Part shown: positions 9,034 through 16,100 of the stretch, piece after piece | Layout of the letters: every line of letters begins with the position of its first letter | Numbering within the stretch: position 1 is the stretch's first letter | NCBI GenBank assembly: GCA_944326245.1 | Contig: CALVDF010000002.1 | Coordinates: 62,001 to 126,000 of the forward strand | Origin: an uncultured Bacteroidales bacterium | Lineage (GTDB): Bacteria; Bacteroidota; Bacteroidia; Bacteroidales; UBA932 | Reading direction: 5' to 3' | DNA length: 64,000 nucleotides | Program-made: the position numbers and the translations under genes | The notes under the pieces: generated by a model | The model's input: the letters and a program-made list of their open reading frames with translations, nothing else | What the model was told of the DNA's origin: nothing | The model's database searches: none

Positions 9034-9471
9034 TTACTTGTTTATTCGTTTGTTTATTTTCACCATTCTTTCCTTGTATTTAACTTCTCCGTCAAACAAT
9101 TCAATAGCAGCTTTGCAAACCCTCAGCTCGTTTGTATAGTCCTTTCTTTTACGGTACAGAACAAGCAGTCTGTCAAACGAATGTCTTGCTGGCCAACATC
9201 CTGGCTTTATATTCTTTTCGTACACCTCTATTGCGGCATCTGCCTCTCCGTTCTTTTCCAGTTCAATCCCCTTGTTGTTAAGTTCCACACATTCACTGAG
9301 CCGCCTTTCGTCCAGTTGTTTCTTTTTGTATCTTTCCATCATCGTTCTATATTCCTGCTCGCTAACCTCCACGTATTTTTCGTCATTCCACAATGCGTCC
9401 TGCGACCTCCAGAAGACTTCTTCAGGGACACATGATATCATCTTGTCTATTTGCTTTATAGCTATTTTCAT
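9034..9471 (-). CDS. TPR-like protein of the lysogeny operon
   Basis: 145 aa. Two helical hairpins resemble tetratricopeptide repeats (NNKGIELEKNGEADAAIEVY and RLLVLYRKRKDYTNELRVC), rich in Lys/Glu. No catalytic residues or membrane segment. It lies between two HTH repressor genes with one- to two-base gaps, so it is co-transcribed. Role unknown; a protein-protein adaptor is a guess. Confidence 0.6.
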   Translation of the reverse strand: MKIAIKQIDKMISCVPEEVFWRSQDALWNDEKYVEVSEQEYRTMMERYKKKQLDERRLSECVELNNKGIELEKNGEADAAIEVYEKNIKPGCWPARHSFDRLLVLYRKRKDYTNELRVCKAAIELFDGEVKYKERMVKINKRINK

Positions 9472-9472
9472 A

Positions 9473-9895
9473 TCAATGAGTTTTTGAAATTTTATTTTCG
9501 TCGCTAAACTCTCCCAATATCATTTGAGTAAGCATTCTGTTTGTCTCCGCAAGACTTTCATTCATCTTTACAAGACTTTCAACCTGCTCCCGTAGACGTT
9601 TGTTTTCCTCAATCAGTCTTCCGTTGTCTACAACCTTGTCTTCGGAAATCATATTCCCGTATCCGCGCAATAGCCAGTCGTAGTTTATTTCCGGAAACCT
9701 GGCACATATCTGATTGGCAAATGTCCTCGATATCCCGCATTTACCTGCCTTGATGTCGTAGAATCCCTGCGGCGATGATAGTCCTGCCTCTTCAGATATT
9801 TTCCTGAAAGACATACCAAGGTGATCAGACAAGAGTCTCATCCTCTCCTGCTGCGTCACTTCGCTGCCGCTATGTTCTTCCTGAATCCTCCGCAT
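9473..9895 (-). CDS. HTH repressor-like protein
   Basis: 140 aa. HTH region around residues 22-55 (LGMSFRKISEEAGLSSPQGF), the signature FPEINYDWLLRGYGNM, then a long coiled coil (ENKRLREQVESLVKMNESLA). Same architecture as the proteins at 8696 and 9906 but diverged. Probably binds operators in the 10356-10470 control region or modulates the main repressor. Confidence 0.75.
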   Translation of the reverse strand: MRRIQEEHSGSEVTQQERMRLLSDHLGMSFRKISEEAGLSSPQGFYDIKAGKCGISRTFANQICARFPEINYDWLLRGYGNMISEDKVVDNGRLIEENKRLREQVESLVKMNESLAETNRMLTQMILGEFSDENKISKTH

Positions 9896-9905
9896 ACCTC
9901 AAAGC

Positions 9906-10355
9906 TTATCCTTGTACCGCCACCGCCATCTTTGCAGCACCACTTGCATCCTCCGCAAGCCCCCTTTTCCCCACTATTTGAACCAGCAGATTATTTGTTT
10001 TTACAAGTTCCTCGTTTGTCTTTGTAATCCGGTCTATCTGCTCCATCATTCTCTTGTTGCTTTCCCTCTGCATCTCAAGAGTAAGAAGTATGGCCTCAAT
10101 TACACTGCTCTCATTGGAAGGTTTCGTATTTTTATCATTAGAAATAAGCATTTCGCCCTCACCGGTAATGAGCCACACCCTGCTCAAATCTTGATATTTC
10201 TTCAATATTTTATCAATAGTTTTGCTGCCTAGGTCAGACTTCCCGCTCTTAGCTTGTGATAAAATTCCTTGCGACAAGTCGCATTCTATTGTCGCTCTGT
10301 TCTCGTTAATCCCCTTGCTTTCAAGGTATTTTAAAAATCTGTCAATTTTTCTCAT
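9906..10355 (-). CDS. HTH repressor, first gene of the leftward lysogeny operon
   Basis: 149 aa. N-terminal HTH (SKGINENRATIECDLSQGIL), then LSRVWLITGEGEMLIS (shared signature) and a C-terminal coiled coil (RITKTNEELVKTNNLLVQIV) similar to the neighbouring repressor. It is first behind the leftward promoter and closest to the divergent control region, which makes it the best candidate for the principal lysogeny repressor. No peptidase (LexA-type) domain is present, so induction must not depend on self-cleavage. Confidence 0.8.
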   Translation of the reverse strand: MRKIDRFLKYLESKGINENRATIECDLSQGILSQAKSGKSDLGSKTIDKILKKYQDLSRVWLITGEGEMLISNDKNTKPSNESSVIEAILLTLEMQRESNKRMMEQIDRITKTNEELVKTNNLLVQIVGKRGLAEDASGAAKMAVAVQG

Positions 10356-10371
10356 AAAAGTATTGATAAAA

Positions 10372-10403
10372 CTTGATAAATTCTGAAAAAATATCTATCT
10401 TTG
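10372..10403 (+). promoter_or_regulatory. Rightward early promoter at the lysogeny switch
   Basis: CTTG, 20-base spacer, TATCTTTG; the -33 lies in a repeated TTGATAAA motif (10364-10371 and 10373-10380) that could be an operator. It faces the structured non-coding stretch and the recombination genes. Confidence 0.7.
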
Positions 10404-10417
10404 CATCACAATAACAA

Positions 10418-10448
10418 CAAATATAATATAAGTTGTTGGATTTTACAA
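10418..10448 (-). promoter_or_regulatory. Leftward repressor promoter overlapping a dyad
   Basis: On the minus strand TTG, 20 bases, TATATTTG; transcription would start about 55 bases before the repressor ATG. The -7 lies inside the inverted repeats of 10413-10464, and the rightward promoter is just 15 bases away, giving a compact divergent switch. Confidence 0.6.
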
Positions 10449-10716
10449 TACTTATATTGTTGTTGACGAAACCGTGGAGACCGTATACAGGGGAGACTAG
10501 TGCGGTAATGGGAAACGGGAGTAATAAAAGTTGATTGAAAGACTGGCATCGGAGCCTGGCGAGGCCCGGACAAAACAACGATGCGGAGACCGGACTCCAC
10601 GGGAGCCGCACCTCTTATACGGAATACGCATACGGTACCGGGTGGATGCTGGACATCGCTTGGATCAATACTGTATAATATGGAGACTCATTACTGGATA
10701 TCAATCCTTTATAATA

Positions 10717-10899
10717 GGGGCACAAAGCCATGCGCTGCAATGACAGCGGGAGGTGCAAGTCCTCCTGCCCCGCGAACATCGAAAGATGTAATGACCGGGG
10801 TGTAGCGCAACACCCAACTCCCCGTAGGGCCATGAGAGGGTAATGGCCAATGATAGGAAATATGGAGCGGTGCGGGGTTCGATTCCCAGCCGGGGAGCA
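10717..10899 (+). other. Two tRNA-like folds inside the structured RNA
   Basis: Fold 1 (10717-10771): acceptor-like GGGGCA/TGCCCC, anticodon-like CGCTG/CAGCG stem, and a T-arm-like GGAGG-TGCAAGT-CCTCC immediately 5' of the acceptor strand, but no D arm. Fold 2 (10818-10899): 7-bp CTCCCCG/CGGGGAG, D-like GGCCAT/ATGGCC and a canonical T loop TTCGATT in a CGGGG/CCCAG stem, ending GCA; the anticodon stem does not pair. Neither looks like a working decoder; they look like tRNA mimics or decayed tRNAs. Confidence 0.5.
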
Positions 10900-10992
10900 A
10901 TTCCGAGTGTTCGGAAGATTTGACATTCCATAATTGCTCAGGGCGGACGGCTGTGAAGTCCTCCGCCTTTAACCTTGAAAACATTTTAAGTT

Positions 10993-11214
10993 ATGACAAG
11001 AATAGAGAAGTTTTATCACGATGTTCCTAGGAGGAACAAGACTAATCTGGCTAAGGAAGTGGCCAGGCTTTGTGGGTACTCTGTGACAGGCGTACTTAAC
11101 TGGTTCAGGGGATTCAGTGTCCCTTGTGAGAGCAGAGTCCTCAGCATCCTGTCCGAAAAGACAGGCATCCCTGCTGACAAGCTGTTTGAGTGGATAGAAG
11201 AGGAGGATTCGTAA
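10993..11214 (+). CDS. Small Cro-like HTH regulator
   Basis: 73 aa, with an HTH-like core (KEVARLCGYSVTGVLNWFRG) and an acidic tail. First protein gene of the rightward operon, 23 bases after the last hairpin of the structured RNA and overlapping the next gene by TAATG. By position it could act as the anti-repressor/Cro of the switch; that role is inferred. Confidence 0.7.
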   Translation: MTRIEKFYHDVPRRNKTNLAKEVARLCGYSVTGVLNWFRGFSVPCESRVLSILSEKTGIPADKLFEWIEEEDS

Positions 11215-11531
11215 TGGAAGCCTCCACTCCTATCTGGCAACTTACCGTAGGTGAGTTCATAGAACTTATTGATAAGTCGGTCACATCCTCAATGAAAGGG
11301 TGTGGGAATGATATCAATGATAAAGACGAGCATCCCTGCGGCAGGAAATACGTATACGGCCTTAAAGGTCTTGCTGAACTTCTCGGAGTGAGTGTGAGCA
11401 AGGCTTATAATGTAAAGAGGTCCGGAGTAATAGATGCGGCCATTAGTCAGAACGGCAGGAGTATCATAACTGATGCTGATATGGCCATAAGGCTGTTCGG
11501 TGAGAGTAATCGGAAACACAAGCATAAATAA
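11214..11531 (+). CDS. DUF3853 family protein (MerR/excisionase-like wHTH)
   Basis: 105 aa from the ATG at 11214, which overlaps the previous stop (TAATG). QLTVGEFIELI followed by YVYGLKGLAELLGVSVSKAY and AISQNGRSIITDADMAI is the DUF3853 pattern seen on many Bacteroidales mobile elements: a short oligomerisation helix plus an excisionase-like DNA-binding fold. It may help excision or early regulation. Confidence 0.8.
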   Translation: MEASTPIWQLTVGEFIELIDKSVTSSMKGCGNDINDKDEHPCGRKYVYGLKGLAELLGVSVSKAYNVKRSGVIDAAISQNGRSIITDADMAIRLFGESNRKHKHK

Positions 11532-11532
11532 C

Positions 11533-13485
11533 ATGAGAAGAATCATCATTAACTCGCTCACCATGACGAATTTCAAGGGTGAGAAAGAAAGAACGACTGT
11601 CTTCAACGACGGTCAGACATTTATCTATGGTGCTAACGGCACCGGGAAGAGCCGTCACTACGACGCTTTCCTGTGGCTCCTTTTCGGGAAGGACGCATTG
11701 GACAGGCAGGACTATGAGATCAAGACCGTAGTGAACGGCGAGCCTCTGCACAAAGTGGATTCATCAGTTCAGGGGATATTTACTGTTGACGGAGAAAAAC
11801 TCACCCTTAAAAGAACCCTTGTGGAGGACTGGGTGAAGCCTAGAGGTCAGTCAGAGCAGGTATTCAAGGGCAACCATACCGATTACGAATGGAATGGAGT
11901 CCCTGTATCCGCTACTGAATACAGGCGAAGGGTATGCGGTATTGTCGATGATACTGTGTTCAAGATGCTCAGTAATCCTGAATACTTTGCTTCCATGTCG
12001 TGGCAGTCACAGAGGGAAATCCTTTTCAGCATGGCGGATGTTCCGGATGACATTGAGGTTGCCATGAGCGACAAGTCCCTGTCGTCTCTCATTGACAGGA
12101 TAACCGGAAAATCAGTTCAGGATTACCGCAACGAGCTTCTTTCCGCTAAGAAAAGGCTTAACAAGGAACTCTCCGATATCCAGCCGAGAATAGACCAGAC
12201 AGCAAAACTCATTCCTGATGCGGATGATTTTGACTCCATAGAGAAAAGAATCGCTGAGATAGAAAATGAGAAACAGTCCATAGATTGCACGATTTCCGAC
12301 AGGAAGAAGTCAGTCGCGGATGCCGAGGCCAAGCAGAGGGATATACTTTCAGAAGTCTCGTCAATCAGGGACAGGCAGCGCAAGATAGTATCTGAACTCA
12401 CTGCCGCAGCAAACGAGAGATACGAATCCTCAATGTCGGAGATACGTAAGGTAATGTCGAAGCTTTCTGAGGCTGAATCAGCCTGTTCCAGGATTGAATC
12501 TGAAAGGAAGTCCATTGCGGAATCCCTTGTATCGCGCAAATCTACCCTGTCAGATATGCGCAATGAGATAGAGAGGATAAGAAAGGAATACACTGACGAG
12601 TACGCGGTTAAGTTTACTAGAAGCACAGTGTGTCCTTACTGCGGCAATGACCTCCCCGACAGGATGGTGACCGAACTTGTTGACAAGTTTGAGGCAGAGA
12701 AGAAGAGGCGGCTTGATGAAATAACGGCAAGAGGAAAGTCTATCAGTAACAGAATAAATGATACTGAGAAAGATATCTCCTCTATGGAAAGCATGCTCTC
12801 TGAACTTGAATCCAAGTCATCCAGGGCTTTGCTTGATACCGATACACTTAGGAAGGTATTGGACTCAATGCCTGTTCCTGAAATTGAAAGGGTCAATCCG
12901 TCTGACTCCAAGGAGTGGGGCGAGCTTGAATCACAAGCCAGCAGCCTTCTTGAATCCGTCCCCGATTCTTCCGTAGATCTGTCAGACCTTCAGGTCAGGA
13001 GGTCTGAAATCGAGCGCGAGAGGATAGCCTTAACAGAACGTCTGGCGAAAAAGGCCATGATAGAAAGGTTTCACAATGAGATATCTGAACTTGATAGAAG
13101 AGGCAGGGAACTGTCTCAGTCAATCTCTGACGTAGAACGAGAAGAAAGCCTCCTTGTAACTCTTACAAGAAGGAAAATCGAAATATGCGAGAGCAGGGTT
13201 AATTCCATGTTCTCCATGGTCAGGTTCAGTCTTTACGCATATACCAACGACGGCAATCCGGTTGAGACATGCATCCCGTTGGTTGATGGAGTTCCCTACG
13301 GTACTGCGAATACAGCGAGGAGGATAAATGCCGGACTGGACATCATCAATGCCTTGCAAAGATATTATGGAATAAGTGTTCCGGTATTCCTTGACAACAG
13401 GGAGCGTGTGAATGAGGTTATCCCCATTGATGCCCAGACGGTGCATATGTTTGTTACGAATGACAAAGAACTAATCGTTAAATAA
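11533..13485 (+). CDS. SMC/Rad50-like ATPase of the phage recombination module
   Basis: 650 aa from the ATG at 11533 (one base after the previous stop). Walker A GANGTGKS lies about residues 32-39, a long coiled coil runs through the middle with a zinc hook CPYCG about residue 366, and the C-terminal head has VPVFLDNRERVN, a Walker-B-like strand, before MFVTND. This is the layout of Rad50/SbcC-type DNA-end processing ATPases. With RecT and an MBL-fold protein directly downstream it probably prepares double-strand ends for annealing. Confidence 0.85.
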   Translation: MRRIIINSLTMTNFKGEKERTTVFNDGQTFIYGANGTGKSRHYDAFLWLLFGKDALDRQDYEIKTVVNGEPLHKVDSSVQGIFTVDGEKLTLKRTLVEDWVKPRGQSEQVFKGNHTDYEWNGVPVSATEYRRRVCGIVDDTVFKMLSNPEYFASMSWQSQREILFSMADVPDDIEVAMSDKSLSSLIDRITGKSVQDYRNELLSAKKRLNKELSDIQPRIDQTAKLIPDADDFDSIEKRIAEIENEKQSIDCTISDRKKSVADAEAKQRDILSEVSSIRDRQRKIVSELTAAANERYESSMSEIRKVMSKLSEAESACSRIESERKSIAESLVSRKSTLSDMRNEIERIRKEYTDEYAVKFTRSTVCPYCGNDLPDRMVTELVDKFEAEKKRRLDEITARGKSISNRINDTEKDISSMESMLSELESKSSRALLDTDTLRKVLDSMPVPEIERVNPSDSKEWGELESQASSLLESVPDSSVDLSDLQVRRSEIERERIALTERLAKKAMIERFHNEISELDRRGRELSQSISDVEREESLLVTLTRRKIEICESRVNSMFSMVRFSLYAYTNDGNPVETCIPLVDGVPYGTANTARRINAGLDIINALQRYYGISVPVFLDNRERVNEVIPIDAQTVHMFVTNDKELIVK

Positions 13486-13498
13486 AAAAACAAGAGCA

Positions 13499-14248
13499 AT
13501 GACACAGAATCAGAATCAGCCGGCCAGTACCCCGGCTCAGTATGAAAGAGGTACTACTGTCTACAATGTAGGAGGCAATCAGGTCAAGCTATCCCCTACT
13601 ATTGTGAGAAACTACCTTACCAAAGGTGACGGTAAGGTTACGGACACAGACATCATCCAGTTCATAAGTATCTGTCAGTTCAACAAGCTTAACCCGTTCC
13701 TCAATGAGGCGTATCTTATCAAGTATGGCAGTCAGCCGGCACAGATGATCACCTCAAAGGAGGCGTACTTCAAGAGGGCCGAGGCTAATGAGAACTATGA
13801 CGGATACCAGGGTGGAGTGATAGTGCAGAGGGATGATGAGATAAGCGAACTGGAGGGTGCGTTCATCCCTAAAGGATGGACTCTAGTCGGCGGATGGGCC
13901 AAGATTTACAGGAAAGACCGCAAGTACCCTGCGGTATCAAGGGTCAACCTAGATGAGTACGACAAGAAGAAAAGCACGTGGAATGAGAAGAAGGGCACCA
14001 TGATTGCCAAGGTAGCGAAGGTTCAGGCCATGCGGGAAGCCTTCCCGTCACAACTGGGCGCCATGTACACCAGCGAGGAGGTTGATGTAAGGGATGCGGA
14101 GTACGAGGATATATCATCACAGGTGGAGATGGAAAAGGCGGCTGAGGCCAACTCGGAATACGCAGGGTTCGAGCCGGAGCCTTCCCCTGCATCATCCCAT
14201 GAGTCTCCGCAGTCCAATGATGCTCCTAGTGCCATTCCGGGTTTCTAA
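13499..14248 (+). CDS. recT: RecT/Bet-type single-strand annealing protein
   Basis: 249 aa. The core reads LNPFLNEAYLIKYGSQPAQM, ITSKEAYFKRAEANENYDGY and KAKVQAMREAFP-like (residues 60-200), diagnostic of phage RecT. It anneals complementary single strands and promotes strand invasion during phage recombination and concatemer formation. The last 50 residues are Pro/Ser-rich and likely disordered. It sits between the SMC-like ATPase and the MBL protein. Confidence 0.93.
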   Translation: MTQNQNQPASTPAQYERGTTVYNVGGNQVKLSPTIVRNYLTKGDGKVTDTDIIQFISICQFNKLNPFLNEAYLIKYGSQPAQMITSKEAYFKRAEANENYDGYQGGVIVQRDDEISELEGAFIPKGWTLVGGWAKIYRKDRKYPAVSRVNLDEYDKKKSTWNEKKGTMIAKVAKVQAMREAFPSQLGAMYTSEEVDVRDAEYEDISSQVEMEKAAEANSEYAGFEPEPSPASSHESPQSNDAPSAIPGF

Positions 14249-14262
14249 ACTTTTCATTAAGG

Positions 14263-14994
14263 ATGGTTCTGAAAGTTCTCGGAAGCAGTTCTTCGGGCAA
14301 CTGTTATATTCTTGACAACGGAAAGGAGGCCCTAGCAATAGAGTGCGGGGTCTCCCTTTCCAAGGTCAAGGATGCTGTTGACTATGACATATCACGTATT
14401 GCAGGTGCTCTGGTAAGTCACGAGCATAATGACCATTGCGGCCATGTACGGGAATTCCTGTCAGCAAGGATTCCGGTGTATATGTCAGGAGGCACGGCCA
14501 GTGCCAAGGGAGTTTCAGGTGCGAATATTCTGCTATGTTTGAAAAAGACTGATATAGGAGGATTCTCAGTGCTTCCTTTTGATGTAAGGCATGACGCCAG
14601 TGAGCCTATGGGTTTTCTTATCAGACACGAGGAGACCGGAGACATCCTGTTTGCTACAGACACGTACTACCTGAGATATCGTTTCAGAGGTCTTTCCACC
14701 ATGATGATTGAGTGCAACTATGACAGGAGCATTCTCAATGACAACGTTAGTGGCGGCAGTCTTCATCCGTCTGTAAGAAACAGAATCATCCGAAGCCACA
14801 TGAGTCTTGACACCTGCATTGACACCATACTTGCCAACGACACTTCGTGCATGATGAGAATTATCCTCATACACCTGTCGTCGGGGAATATTGATTCCTC
14901 AGACGCTGTAGGCAAGGTTTTCAAAGCATCGGGAATAGAGACTTTCGCAGCCTCTCCGGGAATGGATATACCTATTAACAGAACACCGTTTTAG
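14263..14994 (+). CDS. MBL-fold metallo-hydrolase, probable recombination nuclease
   Basis: 243 aa. SHEHNDHCGH (about residues 46-55) is the HxHxDH zinc motif; FDVRHDA, FATDTYY and HLSSGN supply later metal ligands. It resembles YycJ/WalJ-like MBL proteins that act on DNA. No Exo or RecE gene is present in the module, so this enzyme is the likely 5'-3' nuclease partner of RecT (inference from position). Confidence 0.85.
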   Translation: MVLKVLGSSSSGNCYILDNGKEALAIECGVSLSKVKDAVDYDISRIAGALVSHEHNDHCGHVREFLSARIPVYMSGGTASAKGVSGANILLCLKKTDIGGFSVLPFDVRHDASEPMGFLIRHEETGDILFATDTYYLRYRFRGLSTMMIECNYDRSILNDNVSGGSLHPSVRNRIIRSHMSLDTCIDTILANDTSCMMRIILIHLSSGNIDSSDAVGKVFKASGIETFAASPGMDIPINRTPF

Positions 14995-14996
14995 AA

Positions 14997-15377
14997 ATGA
15001 CACTTGAGGAAATCAACAGGGAATGTAAGGTGATGCAGGAGTTTCTTGAGACTACAGCATCGGACGATCCGGACGAGCTTGTCCAGCGCCTCACCGATAT
15101 CAACGTATATCTTGCCCGTTCGTCTAAGCTGCTTGCTGACGCAAAGCTCCTTCAGAGCGAAAGGATAAGGAGTGAGATTGACGAGAATATGAACACGATA
15201 CGCATGCTCTCTGCCACACTGGCCAAGAAATATGTAGATACTCTGGCAAGCGAGGAATCTCACGCTGTGGACTGGCTGGACAGGCTAAATAGGAGTTTTG
15301 TTCATGTCGGGGACAATATAAGAACTCAGATAAGCTTTGCTAAAGAGCAATTAAAACTGACAAGAAGCGGGTATTGA
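14997..15377 (+). CDS. Helical early phage protein of unknown function
   Basis: 126 aa, almost entirely helical, with VYLARSSKLLADAKLLQSER and RSFVHVGDNIRTQISFAK. It starts two bases after the MBL stop, so it belongs to the recombination operon. Similar helical proteins accompany RecT in other phages; no catalytic motif seen. Confidence 0.75.
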   Translation: MTLEEINRECKVMQEFLETTASDDPDELVQRLTDINVYLARSSKLLADAKLLQSERIRSEIDENMNTIRMLSATLAKKYVDTLASEESHAVDWLDRLNRSFVHVGDNIRTQISFAKEQLKLTRSGY

Positions 15378-15395
15378 GCACTTATTGCGATTATT

Positions 15396-15427
15396 TTTGG
15401 CAATAAGTTTAATTTTACTTAATTTTA
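15396..15427 (+). promoter_or_regulatory. Phage promoter P1
   Basis: TTTG, 20 bases, TAATTTTA, followed by ACATAGTCGAAAGAAAAC. First member of the P1-P7 promoter family; it restarts transcription for the replication genes. Confidence 0.7.
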
Positions 15428-15448
15428 CATAGTCGAAAGAAAACGTAT

Positions 15449-15682
15449 ATGGATAATACATCTTCATCGCAGTTGTCTAGAATAAAGTCTGCGCTCATGA
15501 ACGGGGATACACTGACCCCTCTCGACGCACTTAAAAGGTTCGGATGCTTCAGTCTCGGTGCGAGGATATGGGAGCTCAGGCATAAGCATAATCTGGATAT
15601 CAGGACTGAACGCTACATAATTGGCGGTGGCAAGTCAGTTGCAGCCTATTCACTTAATACACAATTACAGCATGGAGTATAG
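15449..15682 (+). CDS. HTH_39-type small helix-turn-helix protein
   Basis: 77 aa. SQLSRIKSALMNGDTLTPLD then ALKRFGCFSLGARIWELR and a C-terminal hairpin is the HTH_39 winged-helix pattern often found beside phage replication genes. Directly behind P1; the next gene starts 11 bases before its stop. Confidence 0.8.
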   Translation: MDNTSSSQLSRIKSALMNGDTLTPLDALKRFGCFSLGARIWELRHKHNLDIRTERYIIGGGKSVAAYSLNTQLQHGV

Positions 15683-16088
15683 AACTTACAACTCGGAGAA
15701 CTGTCTGTGCGACAGGGCGAGAATCAGGACAAGACCCTATATAAGGGTCAAGAGGAGGAACTACTGGATATCCATTGCCAAGGTGGTATATCCCATTCTG
15801 GGGATGGATGTAGGTGACATGGATTCATTAAGGATAGAGTTCCTCAATGATCCTGCAATGCCGTCAGACTGGTTCATCAGGAAAAGCGACAACGGTATTC
15901 AGGTCAAGAGAACAAGCCAGGACAGACTTTACATAAGCAACAAGGAACTTGTGCTTGCCATTCTTGATTCCTGCAAGGAGGATGACCGCGTTACATTCCT
16001 TGTGGCCAAAGAGCCGGTGGAGGAAGGCTCTGACATCCACGCGCTGTTGTGGAGAAAGGGAGAGGACATAAGACTTAGGTCAAAATGA
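15672..16088 (+). CDS. Early phage protein of unknown function
   Basis: 138 aa. The ATG at 15672 is preferred over 15621 because it limits overlap with the HTH gene to 11 bases. Basic N-terminus (RARIRTRPYIRVKRRNYWIS), then a small alpha/beta region. No motif I recognise; location between an HTH gene and the replication initiator suggests a replication accessory role. Confidence 0.7.
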   Translation: MEYRTYNSENCLCDRARIRTRPYIRVKRRNYWISIAKVVYPILGMDVGDMDSLRIEFLNDPAMPSDWFIRKSDNGIQVKRTSQDRLYISNKELVLAILDSCKEDDRVTFLVAKEPVEEGSDIHALLWRKGEDIRLRSK

Positions 16089-16100
16089 TTCCTTTTGATC

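Larger units (their letters stand above)
10411..10970 (+). ncRNA. Candidate large structured phage RNA
   Basis: A 560-base stretch without a convincing protein gene, downstream of a good promoter and upstream of the 10993 regulator. It is packed with helices visible by eye: GCATCG/CGATGC (10546/10579) enclosing GCCT-GGCG-AGGC; a CGG-CTCC/GGAG-CCG hairpin (10591-10608); CGCTG/CAGCG; ACATC-GAAA-GATGT (10776-10789, a GNRA tetraloop); GGGTGT/ACACCC (10798-10815); GGCCAT/ATGGCC (10828-10848); TTCCGA-GTGT-TCGGAA (10901-10916); and a final GGCGGA/TCCGCC stem followed by TTT (10942-10970), a weak terminator. GGAGAC occurs four times. It resembles no RNA family I can name. Alternative: a long structured leader of the next gene. 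Confidence 0.55.

Noticed and set aside
10531..10984. Small open frames on both strands of the 10.4-11.0 kb stretch
   Set aside because: They overlap each other on both strands, have no domain or start context, and cross strong hairpins; an RNA explains the region better.
10411..10990. Group I or II intron, tmRNA, or known riboswitch
   Set aside because: No intron core or domain V, no tag frame with an acceptor ending in CCA, and no riboswitch motif that I recognise.
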